Part shown: in pieces, positions 8,936 through 18,815 of the stretch
Numbering within the stretch: position 1 is the first letter of the stretch
How the letters are laid out: each line of letters begins with the position of its first letter
DNA from: Russula earlei
Lineage: Eukaryota > Basidiomycota > Agaricomycetes > Russulales > Russulaceae
DNA: 30,410 nt
NCBI GenBank assembly: GCA_025769875.1
Contig: JAGFNK010000609.1
Span: 1 to 30,410 of the forward strand
Reading direction: 5' to 3'
The notes under the pieces: generated by a model
What the model saw: the letters and a program-made list of their open reading frames with translations, nothing else
What the model was told of the DNA's origin: nothing
Databases searched by the model: none
Position numbers and translations under genes: made by a program

Positions 8936-10555
8936 CAGTGACCCAAAAAACTGTTCAAATGTTTTGTACATTTTCATTGTATTAACCATGTCTAGAGAAC
9001 CACTGCAGATAATAATATGTAACTAGGTTTGTTTTCAAGCTCTACATCATAGCTTTGTAATGGTATACTTTATACAGCATAAGCATAATTATTTAGGAAG
9101 ATATAAGGTATGTTTGCTGGTGTACCCATTTGAACAGTTTTTTGGCCTTGGTTAGTGAATTCATTATTTCTCAGATTGAGATTCATATTCTTTCCCCAGA
9201 GGGCTAAAATTGAACATGGAGGTCATGTGACCTATAATAAACTCAAACCATGTGCAAATAAGCCAAAAAAGCTGCTTCTTCTTCACCAACAACATTATGA
9301 AGTCTCTTCTTCCTCATGAAGTCAACTACATCATCTCCCTTCTCCAGGCCAACCATTCAGTTAGTAACATTGCCAAGGCAGCACACAGAAGCATTGGTTC
9401 AATCACCAACATTTTCCAGAAATACCTTCCTGACCTTCCAAAGTCCTCTGGAGGTTGTCCTTCCAAGCTCTCTGACCTTGACATCTGCTTTGCCACACAC
9501 CTTCTTAGCTCTGGAGAAGTAGATACTGCTCCTCAGGTTGCTAGAAGGTTGGAGATCATCAAAGAGTCCACTATCTCCAATCAGACCATTTGAAACTACC
9601 TTAACAAGGCAGGCTTGAAGGCAGTTACAAAGAAGAAGAGGCCTTACCTTAAACCAAGTCACTATAGGGCCAGAAAGGACTTTGCAGAAAAGTACCTATA
9701 CTGGACTGTGGAGGACTGAAAGAGGGTAATTTGGTCAGATGAGACCAAAATCAATTGTATGGGCTCAGATGGCAAGAAATGGGCTTGGAAAAAAAGAGGA
9801 GGACACCTTTCTGAATGCCTTGTTCAGCCAACAGTCAAACATGGAGGAGGTTCCTTGATGTTGTGGGGCTGCATGTCTTGGGAAGGAGTTGGGCATGCAG
9901 CAAAGATTGATGGAAGGATGGATGCTGAACTTTATTGCAGCATTTTGGAGGATGAACTACTTGCATCTATCAAGTAGTTCAAGAAGAAATGCAAAGATAC
10001 CCTCTTTCAACAGGACAATGCCTCTATCCACAAGAGCAGGCTTGCCACATCTTGGTTCCAAGACCACAGAATTCAGGTCATGGACTGGCCAGCTCAATCC
10101 CCAGACCTCAATCCTATTGAGCATCTTTGGGCTCATCTCAAAAAGAAGCTTGCAGCTTATCTAACACCCCCTAAGGGAATCAATGAACTTTGGGAGTGCA
10201 CACAGCTGGAATGGGAGGCCATTGATCATACTGTTGTGCAGAATTTGATAGAATGTATGCCTAGGAGGGTGGAAGAGGTGTTCAAAACAAATGGAGGATA
10301 CACAAACTACTGATGTTTGGCATATACCCTATTTAGATACCAAGGCAAAAAAACTGTTCAAATGGATACACTGGAAGAAATACCTTATATCTTCTTACAT
10401 AATTATGTTCATAGTATATATAGTATTGTATTACAAAGCTATGATGTAGAGCTTTAAAACAAGCCCACTAACATGTTATCAGCTGCAGTGGTTCTCTAGA
10501 TATGGTTAATACAATGAAAATGTACAAAACATTTGAACAGTTTTTTGGGTCACTG
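8936..10555 (+). mobile_element. Tc1-type transposon, full length, 1620 bp
   Basis: Termini CAGTGACCCAAAAAACTG and its complement are flanked by TA (8934-8935, 10556-10557), the Tc1/mariner target. The inverted repeats are long, about 210 bp. Each contains the 19-bp word CCAAAAAACTGTTCAAATG twice, at the tip (8943-8961) and in opposite orientation at the inner end (9127-9145), with the mirror arrangement on the right. That resembles IR/DR-type elements with two transposase sites per end, except that the inner site is inverted. The transposase inside is broken. Confidence 0.92.
9297..10313 (+). pseudogene. Tc1 transposase, three in-frame stops
   Basis: One continuous frame of 338 codons starts at the ATG of MKSLLPHEVNYI and ends at TGA 10311-10313, with no frameshift. 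An N-terminal helix-turn-helix (NIAKAAHRSIGSITNIFQKY) and a GRPxKLS-like hook (GCPSKLS) would bind the TIR. The catalytic triad is complete: Asp148 (VIWSDETKI), Asp240 (LFQQDNASIH) and Glu275 (NPIEHLW), with 34 residues between the last two (DD34E, Tc1 family). Stops lie at 9591-9593 (TGA, in the TIRRYL-type position), 9717-9719 (TGA for the Trp of EDWKR) and 9975-9977 (TAG, probably Trp). All three fit C:G to T:A changes. Length is normal for the family. A GTG further upstream (9252) is not a likely eukaryotic start. Confidence 0.93.
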
Positions 10556-11244
10556 TACTACAAGAGAACTGCTAAATAGGGAACAAGTTGTAACCTTGTT
10601 ATCAAGCACAGTAGAGTGATGAGTAAGAAGTCGGAGTGTGCTTACTGAGCATGCTCAGTCATGCTCAGTAAGCTGCTGAGTAAGAAGGTTTCTATTGATG
10701 AGTAAGAGCCTTCACTGTCCATGTGTTCACTGCTTTAGTACATGTGCAAGCACCTGATTCACTTTCTGTTAGTTAGTTTAGGGCCGGTCATTTGAGGACT
10801 TGTAGTCTGGTTCAGGGAATAGTGTTATCCCATAAGGCCCCTTATATAGTTCTATTAGGGTCCTTAGAGTCGACCCTAATACTTCTATTAAGGTCCTTAG
10901 TATTGCTGTATAGTTCGTTCTATAGTTATTAGAGTCAGTCTAATAATGCATTGTAGGGTCTTTAGTATTGTGTTAGTGCCTATTGTAGAGCACTTCTAGT
11001 CATCCTAAAGGGTCCTTAGGGAGGCAATAAGACTGTCCTTTATTGCTAAAAGGGTTGCCATTAAGTGGGGCTTGCTGTATGTCGATTGTGCCGAGAATCG
11101 CTCGCGCGACAATACACACACAATATTGTGGACACCTCTACTCACCCCTTTTGTCCGTGTGAACAGGGTGACACCATAGAGGCTAGGTTTCCTCTCATAA
11201 GGAAGGGTCCTTCAAGGGCCCTCTCCAAGAAATGGTTCATGACA

Positions 11245-11442
11245 CTCTCCTCATCCACCCACATGAACAATTCTCTCGAGAACACACACAAGCACCCACA
11301 CACTCTCTCATGCATGTCTCCTCTAGAGCATTGAGTGTCATGCTTTGGGTACAGCAATTGCTTGCTCTTAGTTACTCTCTGTCAATACCTGCCCTTGGAT
11401 CAAGTCACACAAACTTGGCATGCCCCAGGTTGGCTTGCTACA
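11245..11442 (+). repeat. LTR-like family B, right part after nested LTR
   Basis: Continues the copy interrupted at 8331. It carries CTCGAGAACACACACAAGCACCC and CCTTGGATCAAGTCACAC-type blocks found at 28817-28968, and ends TTGGCTTGCTACA like the family's 3' end. The CTCTC at 11245-11249 is the right target duplication of the inserted LTR. Confidence 0.6.
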
Positions 11443-11715
11443 CTCCCTATCCCTTTGTCATGCCACTCTCACCCATCATCAACTCCCCTTCATCCTGCTC
11501 TCACCCCTCTGTCATTCTCTATAGACCTTCATCCTTGCCCCACCATGCACCTATGCACAGACCCCAATGACATGTTCTCCAATGTCATCACCATCCAAAC
11601 TGAGGGCTCACTACCCACAGCACCTCACCCCTCATCCAAACTACATTGTCCCATGCTCACAGACCCTTAGTCAAGTAGGATCCCTGTAGTTTGTAGTATT
11701 TAATGCCCTTTTGCC
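11443..11715 (+). repeat. LTR-like family B, further fragment
   Basis: A second partial copy follows at once in the same orientation. It starts inside the family (CACTCTCACCCATCATCAAC) and runs through the ACTGAGGGCTCACTACCCACAG block to a decayed TATTTAA box near 11698. It suggests that one family member inserted into another. Confidence 0.55.
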
Positions 11716-11864
11716 TCCTGGTCCCACAGCAATTTCCAAAGATGACAGCTGATAAGGCATGTACAAGTGTAACCAAGCACATTGAGGTGTAAATAAATTC
11801 ATTAAAAATATTCTGAAGGTTATGAGTGAGAGGTCAGGTCGGTCTGATGTCAAGTCCTGGTGGT

Positions 11865-12010
11865 GCTGGATGTAGTGCTGTCGCCAGCTCGGCTCGAAAC
11901 GGTTTCGAGCCGAGCCAGAGCTGTATTTGAGCCGAGCCAAGCTGTTCAATGGCTCGCGGCTTCGAGCCGCTCGAAACAGTGTGAGCCGTTTCTAGCCGTT
12001 TTGATTGCCA
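11865..12010. repeat. GGCTCG-rich foldback repeat
   Basis: Starts GTGCTGTCGCCAGCTCGGCTCG and contains a perfect 14-bp hairpin, GCTCGGCTCGAAAC (11887-11900) and GTTTCGAGCCGAGC (11902-11915), with a one-base loop, plus more GGCTCG/CGAGCC words. The complement of 21600-21960 begins with a similar AGTGCTGTCATGGCTCGG, so both belong to one repeat family whose core can expand into a CCGAG microsatellite. Confidence 0.6.
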
Positions 12011-12197
12011 CATTTGGATGTTTGAAGTGCCACATTTGGTAGTCTCGGTTCCAGACGTTCTATCTCGGATGGGAGAATCCGAGGGAGGTTGAATCAGAGT
12101 GCGAAAAATAGATGAAACTGTTCGAGATAGAACGTCTGGTGAGTTTCGTATGGGTGGGTGTGGGTAACTGATCATGTGACCTTGTCGCGTACTATCT

Positions 12198-12416
12198 ATG
12201 TGGTATATCGACGTGTACATTTCTACTCATAGGATCATGTTGGACTTGGACCATCCCATATATCCAGCTCTGAGTCCCAGTCGTCAAACTGTGCCTCAGC
12301 CGACAATCCACTATTCTATTCAATATCACCCTCATCCTGTGCAATATGGTGCAGCATATCCAGTTCAAGGATATCCCCCTCTCTCTTTTATTCCATATCA
12401 TCCTCCCAGCAGTTAG
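12198..12416 (+). other. Pro/Tyr-rich open frame in TIR element
   Basis: A 72-codon frame rich in Pro, Tyr, His and Ser (YSIQYHPHPVQYGAAYPVQG) ends at TAG just before the inserted LTR-like repeat. It starts at an ATT/ATG-poor edge inside the left TIR. The composition is more protein-like than the surroundings and may be a remnant of cargo of the TIR element. No domain recognised. Confidence 0.25.
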
Positions 12417-12447
12417 AAATGTGTTCGCATGGTGAAATCGTTACATG

Positions 12448-13132
12448 CTGTAAGGTGTGTGAGCCCGCTGGCTGGGAAACTCACATGACTTGCACTCACC
12501 CCCTCCCGCGCGTCCCTCGCCCACACGTCCTCCTTCCCTCTCTTTCATCTTTCTCTCTCCTTCTCGCGTTCCCCTCTCGACATCATCACTTCGTTCCCCA
12601 CTCCGCGCCCGGGAACTGCGACAACGGCTCAAGTCGATCGCCGTCGACGTCACTCGCCTCACCGCCCAATGCCTCGCGCTCTCTCGCCTACATCTATCCC
12701 CTGCACCACTAGTCTCCTTTATCCATCTCATGCTTTCCCCCCTTCCTTGTGTTTATGTTCTCGCCCCTCTGGGACTGACTCTCAAGCATCACCCTCGCCT
12801 CCACCACGCGTCTACGCACAAGACCCGAATGACGCACACACGTCGTCATCATCGCCTTACCGGAGGGCTCGCTGCCCACAGCGTCTCGCCCCTACGTCAT
12901 CGCCGCACCGCCCCACGCTCACGGACTCGAAGTCGGAGGAACAGGACACCTTTGTATATAAGAACAAGTAATTACCATCTCGAATGTAACAGATTTAGCT
13001 CAGGAAATTGGATCACATCGTCCACACATCCCCTCTTGCGCTCGGGTCCAACACATCTAAGCATTGTGTCCCGGAGCACGACCTTGCTCTCGGTTCCTTC
13101 CTGTCCCTACCCGCCCTTGGATCAAAGCTACT
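12448..13132 (+). mobile_element. LTR-like family B, CpG-rich copy
   Basis: Begins TGTAAGGTGTGTGAGCC, continues GGGAAACTCACATGACTTGC, a CT-rich block, then GCGCCCGGGAACTGCGACAA. A TATA-like TATATAAG lies near 12955, and the homology fades after CGCCCTTGGATCAA. Copies at 20931 and 28094 start at the same base. TG start, TATA position and a family end in CTACA/CTTACA suggest LTRs without an internal region. This copy keeps most CpG sites, so it is young or unmethylated. Long Ser/Pro/Arg-rich frames across it (for example 12490-13134) reflect the CT-rich composition and are not called as genes. Confidence 0.6.
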
Positions 13133-13214
13133 GATTGCCCAAAGAAACAAAGGAAGATTGAGGTGTAGCTTATCCATCAGATCAAGAACCTGTAGCACAC
13201 AATTAGAAATGTTG

Positions 13215-13436
13215 CTAGAGCCGTCCAGGAATTAGAACCTGTAGCATGCGGTCAGAAATGTCGCCAGTATCCTCCAGAAATTGTCGACATCGGTCAGTTT
13301 GTTGGATGTGCGGGTCAGATTTCGGGGCTCGTTCAGGTGCAGCATCCTCATGTGCTTTGTGGTCAGAATCTGAAGTGTCACCGTCAGAAGGGACAGTGGA
13401 CATTGCAAGCAGCAGGCTGTATGCACAGGTACGCAT
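13215..13436 (-). CDS. Short acidic ORF inside TIR element
   Basis: A 73-codon ATG frame on the minus strand starts MRTCAYSLLLAMSTVPSDGD and goes on with DTSDSDHKAHEDAAPERAP. The composition is hydrophilic and looks protein-like, between the inserted LTR-like repeat and the right TIR. It could be an exon remnant of a gene carried by the TIR element. No domain, no clear splice partner; could be chance. Confidence 0.25.
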   Translation of the reverse strand: MRTCAYSLLLAMSTVPSDGDTSDSDHKAHEDAAPERAPKSDPHIQQTDRCRQFLEDTGDISDRMLQVLIPGRL

Positions 13437-13515
13437 CGATATACAAGTATGTGGATAGTACGCGACAAGGTCACATGTTCAGTTACCCACACCCACCCAT
13501 ACGAAACTCACCAGA

Positions 13516-14719
13516 CTGGGGCTCCTTGAACCGCGACCACCACCAGGTCCAGATTTTCCCACGGCAAAGCCGGGGTAAGGATAGGCAGTGAGGATGACAG
13601 TGAGCTCTGCAAGGCCAGAGCCACCCGTCCGAGCCTTCGTAAAACTACGACCCCCTCACCAACTAAACCACCATCCACCAGGCCGACTGGCCAAACCAAT
13701 ACATAACACAATCACTATGTACATAGCTAGCATGCAATCTGCAATAGAGAAACCCTCCCACATAAGCACACAACCCACTCCATACAAAAACCAACTCCCC
13801 AACAATGAACAGACTACACCGATACCAACACTCGCTGTGAACACCCTACCCAACCCCCCTCTCCCCTCCTCCCAACCGCCAACTGCCACCACCAGCTCCA
13901 TGCCACTACAACCACGTGGTAACCACACATGTCCCCACCCATATGACCATTATGCCTTTCATCAGCGGAACGAAAAGTCCTTTGCATGAACACCGCCAAT
14001 TTTGCACACTTTGCGGAGATATGGAAACAATGGACCATATCATAATTCAATGTGAAACCTCTCCATGTAGACTCATATGGTCACTTGCACGAAAAATGTG
14101 GCCACACAGACCTAACCTATGGCCCAACATCACCCTTGGCACCGTAATGGGATGTGGTGCCCTATCACCTCCAACAACTGAAAACCGTGAGATAATGAAT
14201 GAAAATACCCCCCCACTACACCCCCCTAAAGGAGCCAAGCGCCTCCTACAAATACTAATCTCAGAAGACGCATACCTCATCTGGGTACTACGATGTGAGA
14301 GATCCATACAAGGCCAAACCCACACCATACATGAAATGAACACCAGGTGGGAGAAGTCCATAAACAAACGACTAACAAATGACAAAATAACTGCGTTAAC
14401 AATAACTCGAGACAAAAACTTCAGAAAACTAGTCAAAAACACCTGGGAAGGGGTCCTACTAAAACAAATGGATCTCCCCCCTGACTGGCTCCAAAATCGT
14501 GAGGTTTTAGTGGGTAGGAGGCTAACCTAGGTACCTGAGTCCCACACTGGCCTACCAGACCGTGCGTAAATGCATTTCCCCTCACACCTGGTCCCCGCAC
14601 CGGCTTCAGCGCGTTAGATAGGGCTGATCCTTTTTCTCCCACTATCTAACACTTATTCACTGTAATTAATTGCTAATTACGAGAATAAAACACTCTCCAA
14701 AAAAAAAAAAAAAAGAAAA
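13516..14719 (+). mobile_element. LINE (non-LTR) insertion with poly(A)
   Basis: Flanked by the 13-bp duplication GAAACTCACCAGA (13503-13515 and 14720-14732) and ending in an A-rich tail (14699-14719), the marks of target-primed reverse transcription. At 1.2 kb it keeps only a possible 5'-like segment (13516-13900) and the end of ORF2. No reverse transcriptase motif is visible, so it is truncated or internally deleted. It splits the right TIR of the host element and is younger than it. Confidence 0.88.
13916..14530 (+). pseudogene. LINE ORF2 C-terminus with zinc knuckle
   Basis: The open frame reads FCTLCGDMETMDHIIIQCET, a Cys-x2-Cys-x7-His-x4-Cys zinc knuckle typical of the end of LINE ORF2 (zf-RVT type). 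It is followed by LIWSLARKMWPHR, LLQILISEDAYLIWVLRCER and a basic C-terminus ending VGRRLT before TAG. There is no ATG start; the frame is the tail of a longer protein. A second frame (13588-13989), Pro/Thr/Ser-rich, overlaps it in another phase and may come from ORF1, which would imply an internal deletion with frameshift. Inactive fragment. Confidence 0.75.
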
Positions 14720-14841
14720 GAAACTCACCAGACGTTCTATCTCGAACAGTTTCATCTATTTTTCGCACTCCAATTCAACCTCCCTCAGATTCTCCCGTCC
14801 AAGATAGAACATCTGGAACCGAGACTAACATTTGGATATGG

Positions 14842-16148
14842 TTGCTCGATTTGGAGAGTCGTCTGCCACTCTGCTTCGCCAGATTTGGGTATGTAGCTCA
14901 ATTTGGAGAGTCGTCTGCCAATCTCCACCACGCCTTGCTCTCGCAGGCTGCAAGCCTTCCTTCATCCTGCCAAGATCCGTTAATCATCTCCCCCACCCCA
15001 ACCCTACTGGAGCTCTCAAAGCCACCGCTACCCAGCGTACCTCAAAGACTCATCAAAGATGAGCTTGTTGAGTTCCCGTCCGACCCCCAGTGTTACGGCG
15101 TCGCGGCCGTAAGAGCGTTAGCTCAAGGTTCAGTGGGGCCAAGTCCCTGTGACTTGGTTCAAGGGTTCAGTAGGGCCGGCTCAAGGAGACCGGTTCAATG
15201 GTTTAGCGTCTCAAGGCTGAGTCAAGCAATGACTCAGTCCGCAGACAGAGTCGATCTTCTGGCTACACAGAAGAGGAGGGTGATGGTAGAGCAAGAGAGG
15301 AGTGAGAGGAACGCAAGAGTTCCTCCTAGTGTGTTGATGTCAAGCAAGGTAAGAGCCAGCACAAACGAGTTGTGATTGAGAGAGGATACAGAGCAAAGGG
15401 ACACAACAGGAAATGGGACAAAGCTAAGCTTAGGGCATTCCCCAGCTTTTACAGGCGCTTAAATACTGTATGTAGCGAGGCTGTACAGTACTATAAGCAG
15501 AACAATAAGTGAAAAGGCAGATCAATAGCAAAAGTAGCTCAACAATAGATGAAACATAATAAGTGAAACACAATAGATGAAACACAATAAGGGATCACCA
15601 TCAAGGGATAAAACGGTAACCACGGAAATGGAGGTAATAGAAGGGGCGATGATGGGAAGGGATTATGGACGAACCGACAAGGGGGGTAAATCATAGCACC
15701 CAGACCCGCCCCCTCCCTGCAGAACAAGGCGAAGATGACAAGATCCATGGCTACGAGACAGACACAGGCATGCACATGCGCAAGCATAAGAGCACCATGG
15801 AACGCAAGACCAAGGCAGAGCGCCGCCAAGCTGGGTGCTGCCATATCACCGCTTACTGGCTCGCGGATGGCTTTCGCATGAAGCTGCTTGCCAACTTTCT
15901 CAAGCACGAGCACAATGTTGTCCCTCATTTGTTTGATGAGGCTCTCTATGTCGTACATTCCTTGCTGACCCCTTGTCCTTCAACCTTTCCCCTTGCACAG
16001 TGCACACAGGGCTGACCACCTCTCCCAGATGTATCACCTCCCGCTGCTTCCTGGTTATGGCCCCATGGCTAAAGTGCGCTTCCCGGTGCCTGCTCTGTCA
16101 CACGCGCGCCATTTTTTGTACACATCTCAGGCTGAAGAAGACGGCTGA
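14842..16148 (+). pseudogene. RMND1/DUF155-like gene fragment, split by LTR
   Basis: Removing the solo LTR and one CCCAG joins DELVEFPSDPQ (to 15090) in frame with TRPLPAEQGEDDKIHGYETD (from 15704). The frame goes on through KAERRQAGCCHITAYWLADG, FRMKLLANFLKHEHNVVPHL and FDEALYV, then a 76-nt intron (15953-16028, GTACAT..CCCAG) and MYHLPLLPGYGP. The ITAYWLADGFRMK..LFDEALY pattern matches my recollection of fungal Sif2/Sif3/RMND1 (DUF155) proteins, linked to mitochondrial translation or meiosis. A TGA at 16146-16148 stops the frame. The conserved C-terminal domain and its membrane segment are missing. The first codons (14842-14940) contain a duplicated GATTTGGAGAGTCGTCTGCC repeat and may not be coding. 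Confidence 0.55.
15091..15698 (+). mobile_element. Solo LTR, 608 bp, TSD CCCAG
   Basis: Starts TGTTACGGCGTCGCGGCCG, ends TAAATCATAGCA, and is flanked by CCCAG at 15086-15090 and 15699-15703. It interrupts the RMND1-like exon in frame. A TTAAATA box lies near 15460, and short ACAATAGATGAAACA-type direct repeats lie at 15541-15590. No internal coding sequence remains. Confidence 0.85.
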
Positions 16149-16409
16149 TGCAGCAAGGGCAAAGGTCTGGACAACGACGGAGAAACATCCGTGCCACAGA
16201 ATAGTGGGGTGATGGCTCCATCCAATTTCACGAATGCAGTTTCGACGGAAGGACCAGCAAACTATGTCCTGGAGCAACCACCAATTTTCATGTTTGGTGT
16301 CGTAGGCCAACCTGGTGAACTGATGGACTTCACCTTTGACACAATCATCACGCCTTGGAACGATGACTTTTCTATCCCTGTCGACACAACTATGCTCGTG
16401 CTATGGTAA
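16149..16409 (+). pseudogene. In-frame continuation, unknown gene fragment
   Basis: After the TGA at 16146 the same frame stays open to TAA at 16407-16409, reading for example NYVLEQPPIFMFGVVGQPGE and TPWNDDFSIPVDTTMLVLW. The composition is protein-like. It does not look like the known end of RMND1-type proteins nor like the kinase N-lobe, so it may be a divergent linker of the upstream gene or a piece of a third gene. I cannot identify it. Confidence 0.35.
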
Positions 16410-16493
16410 CTGGATGAGATGCTCAACTGCCTTTTCTTTTCTTAAATGGTTTCCTCATGGGTGTGCCGACCTCATCCTGTCGGTTCGGCGTAG

Positions 16494-17949
16494 ATCACTT
16501 GGCTGTATGACATGGACATCGTCTTTGGCCTGGACGGGAACTTTGATGAAGTGTATCTATATGAAGAGCTCATGGAGGCTGACCTCCACGCCATCATGCT
16601 TTGATCACCCGATCACACCTTCATGGCGAAATTGAACTTTCCCTCTGGACAGATCCGTTCTGGCCAACCCCCGTAGGATGCGCACTTTTAATCCTTCATC
16701 TATCAGACGCTGTGCAGCCTGAAACTCGGCCGACATGCTGCACCGCGACCTCAAGCTGGGAAATCTGCTCGTGAATGCGGACTGCGAGCTCAAGATTTGC
16801 GACTTTGGTCTCGTGCGCAGGTTCAATCAGGTGCAGAAGCAGGGCTTCATGACCGAGTATGTCGCCACACGGTGGTACCGTGCGCTGGAGCTCATGCTCA
16901 GCTTTGCAAATTACGTGCGTCTCGGGCAGCACCCAGTTTCACCCTCCTCTTGTGAGGTTAGGCTCATTTTCTCCTCTTTCTTCTGTGTTCTTTTTGGTAG
17001 GCCTCTGCCATCAACGTATGGTCTGTTGGGTGTATTTTGGACGAGCTTTTGGCTGGCAAGCCCATCTTTAAAGGGAAAGAATGAGGGCAGTGCTCCTCAA
17101 CTTTTGCTTATGATGCCTAATGGTTTGGACAGCTATGTCGATCAATTGAATCAGATCCTGCATTACCTTGGAACACCTAGGGTACGTTGTCTTAAAAACT
17201 CAATGCACGCTGATGTTACCTGTGCTAAAACTGATTGCCCGAACCAACAGGCACAAGATTACATCCACTTGCTCCCCATCAGGCCACGTGTGCCGTTTGT
17301 GCAAATGTTTCCACATGTGAACCCACTCGCCCTTGATCTTCTCACCAAGATGCTCAACTTTGATCCTGCGAAACGCATTGCATGTGAACAGGTGTTGGAG
17401 CGCCTGTATCTCACCATCTGGCACGACCCGACGGATGAGGCCATCTGCCCAGTTGTGTGTCGACATGATAGCCAGCGTCGCATTAGAAACCAACGTGTGT
17501 ATTCTACTCGGTTAGAAATTCGACCTTTTCTTTGAGGAGGAAGACTCGATCGAAGGTATGAAGAAAGCTCATTGTCAAGAAAGTGAACCTCTTTCGGTCG
17601 GAGGTCCGCACCGCGGCATGTTCAAACCAGAATCAGCAGTGCGTGTCGCAGTTTCAGTTTCTCTCTCTCTTCTAGTTGCCCTGTGCAGTATATATTGTCT
17701 TTCACTTTCTTTACTTTTCCTGCTCACTAAGGTGGTTCCCTTTTGTGCAGGTTGACGATCCCATTTCGTAACAATATCGTTGCCTCTCTGATTCGCGACG
17801 ACGCTCCATTAGATGGTGCCACTTCATGCTATTACAGTGGCCATACACCGCAGCAGGGCGTTGGTCATCGCCCTGCGAGCCCGGTCATTGATGATCCCAG
17901 TGCTGAACTTGAGCACGAGCTGGCTGGGACGCACATCAGACGCCAGTGA
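16494..17949 (+). pseudogene. Slt2/Mpk1-type MAP kinase pseudogene
   Basis: Exons in order show [20 protein letters not shown] and [11 protein letters not shown], then IRSGQP, HRDLKLGNLLVNADCELKIC, DFGLVRRFN, the MAPK activation loop TEYVATRWYRA, INVWSVGCILDELLAGKPIF, YVDQLNQILHYLGTP, LALDLLTKMLNFDPAKRI and a C-terminus ending AELEHELAGTHIRRQ. This is the cell-wall-integrity MAP kinase. Introns are retained at 16915-17000, 17182-17250 and 17455-17515. Damage: the N-lobe with the ATP-binding Lys is missing; two donors are GT to AT (16596, 17081); stops lie near 16673-16694; 8 bp are lost before the HRD motif; the exon between LGTP and AQDYI is missing; one extra base lies near 17566. The Pro residues of DLKPGN and YRAPE are now Leu, as expected from C to T change. 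Confidence 0.9.
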
Positions 17950-18358
17950 AGTGGGAAGGTAGAAAAATACATTAAGAGGGAGGATGTGGTGTATCCGTGT
18001 ATGTCTCAATACTCTTGTACGCTCATGGTTGACTCTAAATTGCATGTCTGTGAAGCAACCGATTTAAACTATCACAGCTCCTACGGCCTCCCTTTCCGGC
18101 TGGCCACCACGAGCACACCCTAGTATTGTCTGTTCATATGATCTTTTCTATCACAACACCTATAGACTCGGCCTCACGATCTCTTTGATTCTCATATCAC
18201 ACTGGTTTTGCACCAAGCCATGTCGCAAAACATGACCTGCTTTCTGCCCAGCCTCCCAGGGCACCCCAGAAAGGACCTTCTCTCTTTCAGCATGGCAACA
18301 TGGTATTTCAAAGTCAGTACAATAGTCTTGTGTCATCAGACCTGGTCTAATCGATAGC
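17950..18358. other. Spacer between gene fragments
   Basis: No frame with protein-like composition and no repeat shared with the rest of the window. It may be the 3' flank of the kinase copy or the 5' flank of the next fragment; the TMEM184-like frame begins at the ATG at 18359. Confidence 0.45.
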
Positions 18359-18815
18359 ATGTCCCTGTGTGTGGTGCCATTAGCGCACGATGTTGGCTGG
18401 CTTGTATCTGGTTTCTTCACCATCGTGGCCATCGTGGCCTCCTCCTGGCTCCTCAACAAGCATCTTCAGTGGCACACCAATGTACGTTCGCATCTGCGTG
18501 ATCCCTCCGAACCAGAGTCTGTTCTGATCTTTGTAATCGTCATAAGAGCAGCGCTGTACGTGCCATTTGTTGTTATGGCCACGCATCATGTGTCAACAGT
18601 TTGCCTGATTTTCTTCACAGATATCATCCGCCTGCTCCTCATGGTCCCTATATATGCCTCGAGTCTCGCATCGTATCTTTTCTGGGTCCGGGTCTTTGCC
18701 TCCGCATCTAAATGCATGTAGCACGCTGACACGCCCCGTATTGAATCTCTCAGGACATCACCACACCCTTACTTCTCATCTGCGATGCATATGAGGCCGT
18801 CCTCACCAGCCATGA
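18359..18815 (+). pseudogene. TMEM184/DUF300 membrane protein fragment
   Basis: The frame begins MSLCVVPLAHDVGWLVSGFF and continues TIVAIVASSWLLNKHLQWHTN, the first membrane helix and conserved HLQWYTN of the TMEM184/organic solute transporter alpha family. A GTACGT donor follows at 18482. After an unusually long interval ending in TTTTCTTCACAG (18620), RLLLMVPIYASSLASYLFW matches the second block, and LLICDAYEAVLTS (18772-18812) matches the third, where the family normally has RDxYEA. Everything after that, about three quarters of the protein, is missing, and the blocks are out of phase with stops between. Inactive. Confidence 0.8.

Larger units (their letters stand above)
8332..11244 (+). 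mobile_element. Solo LTR, family A copy 2, with nested Tc1
   Basis: Starts TGTCAGGACTCACTGG, ends GGTTCATGACA, and is flanked by CTCTC at 8327-8331 and 11245-11249. The first ~315 bp are duplicated in tandem: a second TGTCAAGACTCACTG begins at 8648, right after CTTGTTAT. The second copy is then interrupted by the Tc1 element at 8936-10555 and resumes at CTACAAGAGAACTGC. The remainder aligns with copy 1, including the GAGCATGCTCAG hairpin near 10640-10672. This copy has the empty site for the 554-bp MITE. Confidence 0.85.
12040..14827. mobile_element. TIR element, 8-bp TSD, long TIRs, nested inserts
   Basis: Termini TAGTCTCGGTTCCAGACG and its complement lie between ACATTTGG (12032-12039) and ACATTTGG (14828-14835). 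The TIRs extend about 175 bp (12040-12215 against 13420-13515 joined to 14733-14827); the right one is split by a LINE. Each TIR also folds on itself: CCAGACGTTCTATCTCG and CGAGATAGAACGTCTGG lie 50-60 bases apart. An 8-bp duplication fits hAT or KDZ-type elements; the long TIRs recall MULEs, which usually duplicate 9 bp. No transposase is recognisable inside. An LTR-like copy (12448-13132) lies in the middle. Confidence 0.8.

Noticed and set aside
12490..13134. Long plus-strand frame, 214 codons, Ser/Pro/Arg-rich
   Set aside because: It lies across the CT-rich LTR-like family B copy. Equivalent frames in the other copies are not conserved in phase, so the openness follows from composition.
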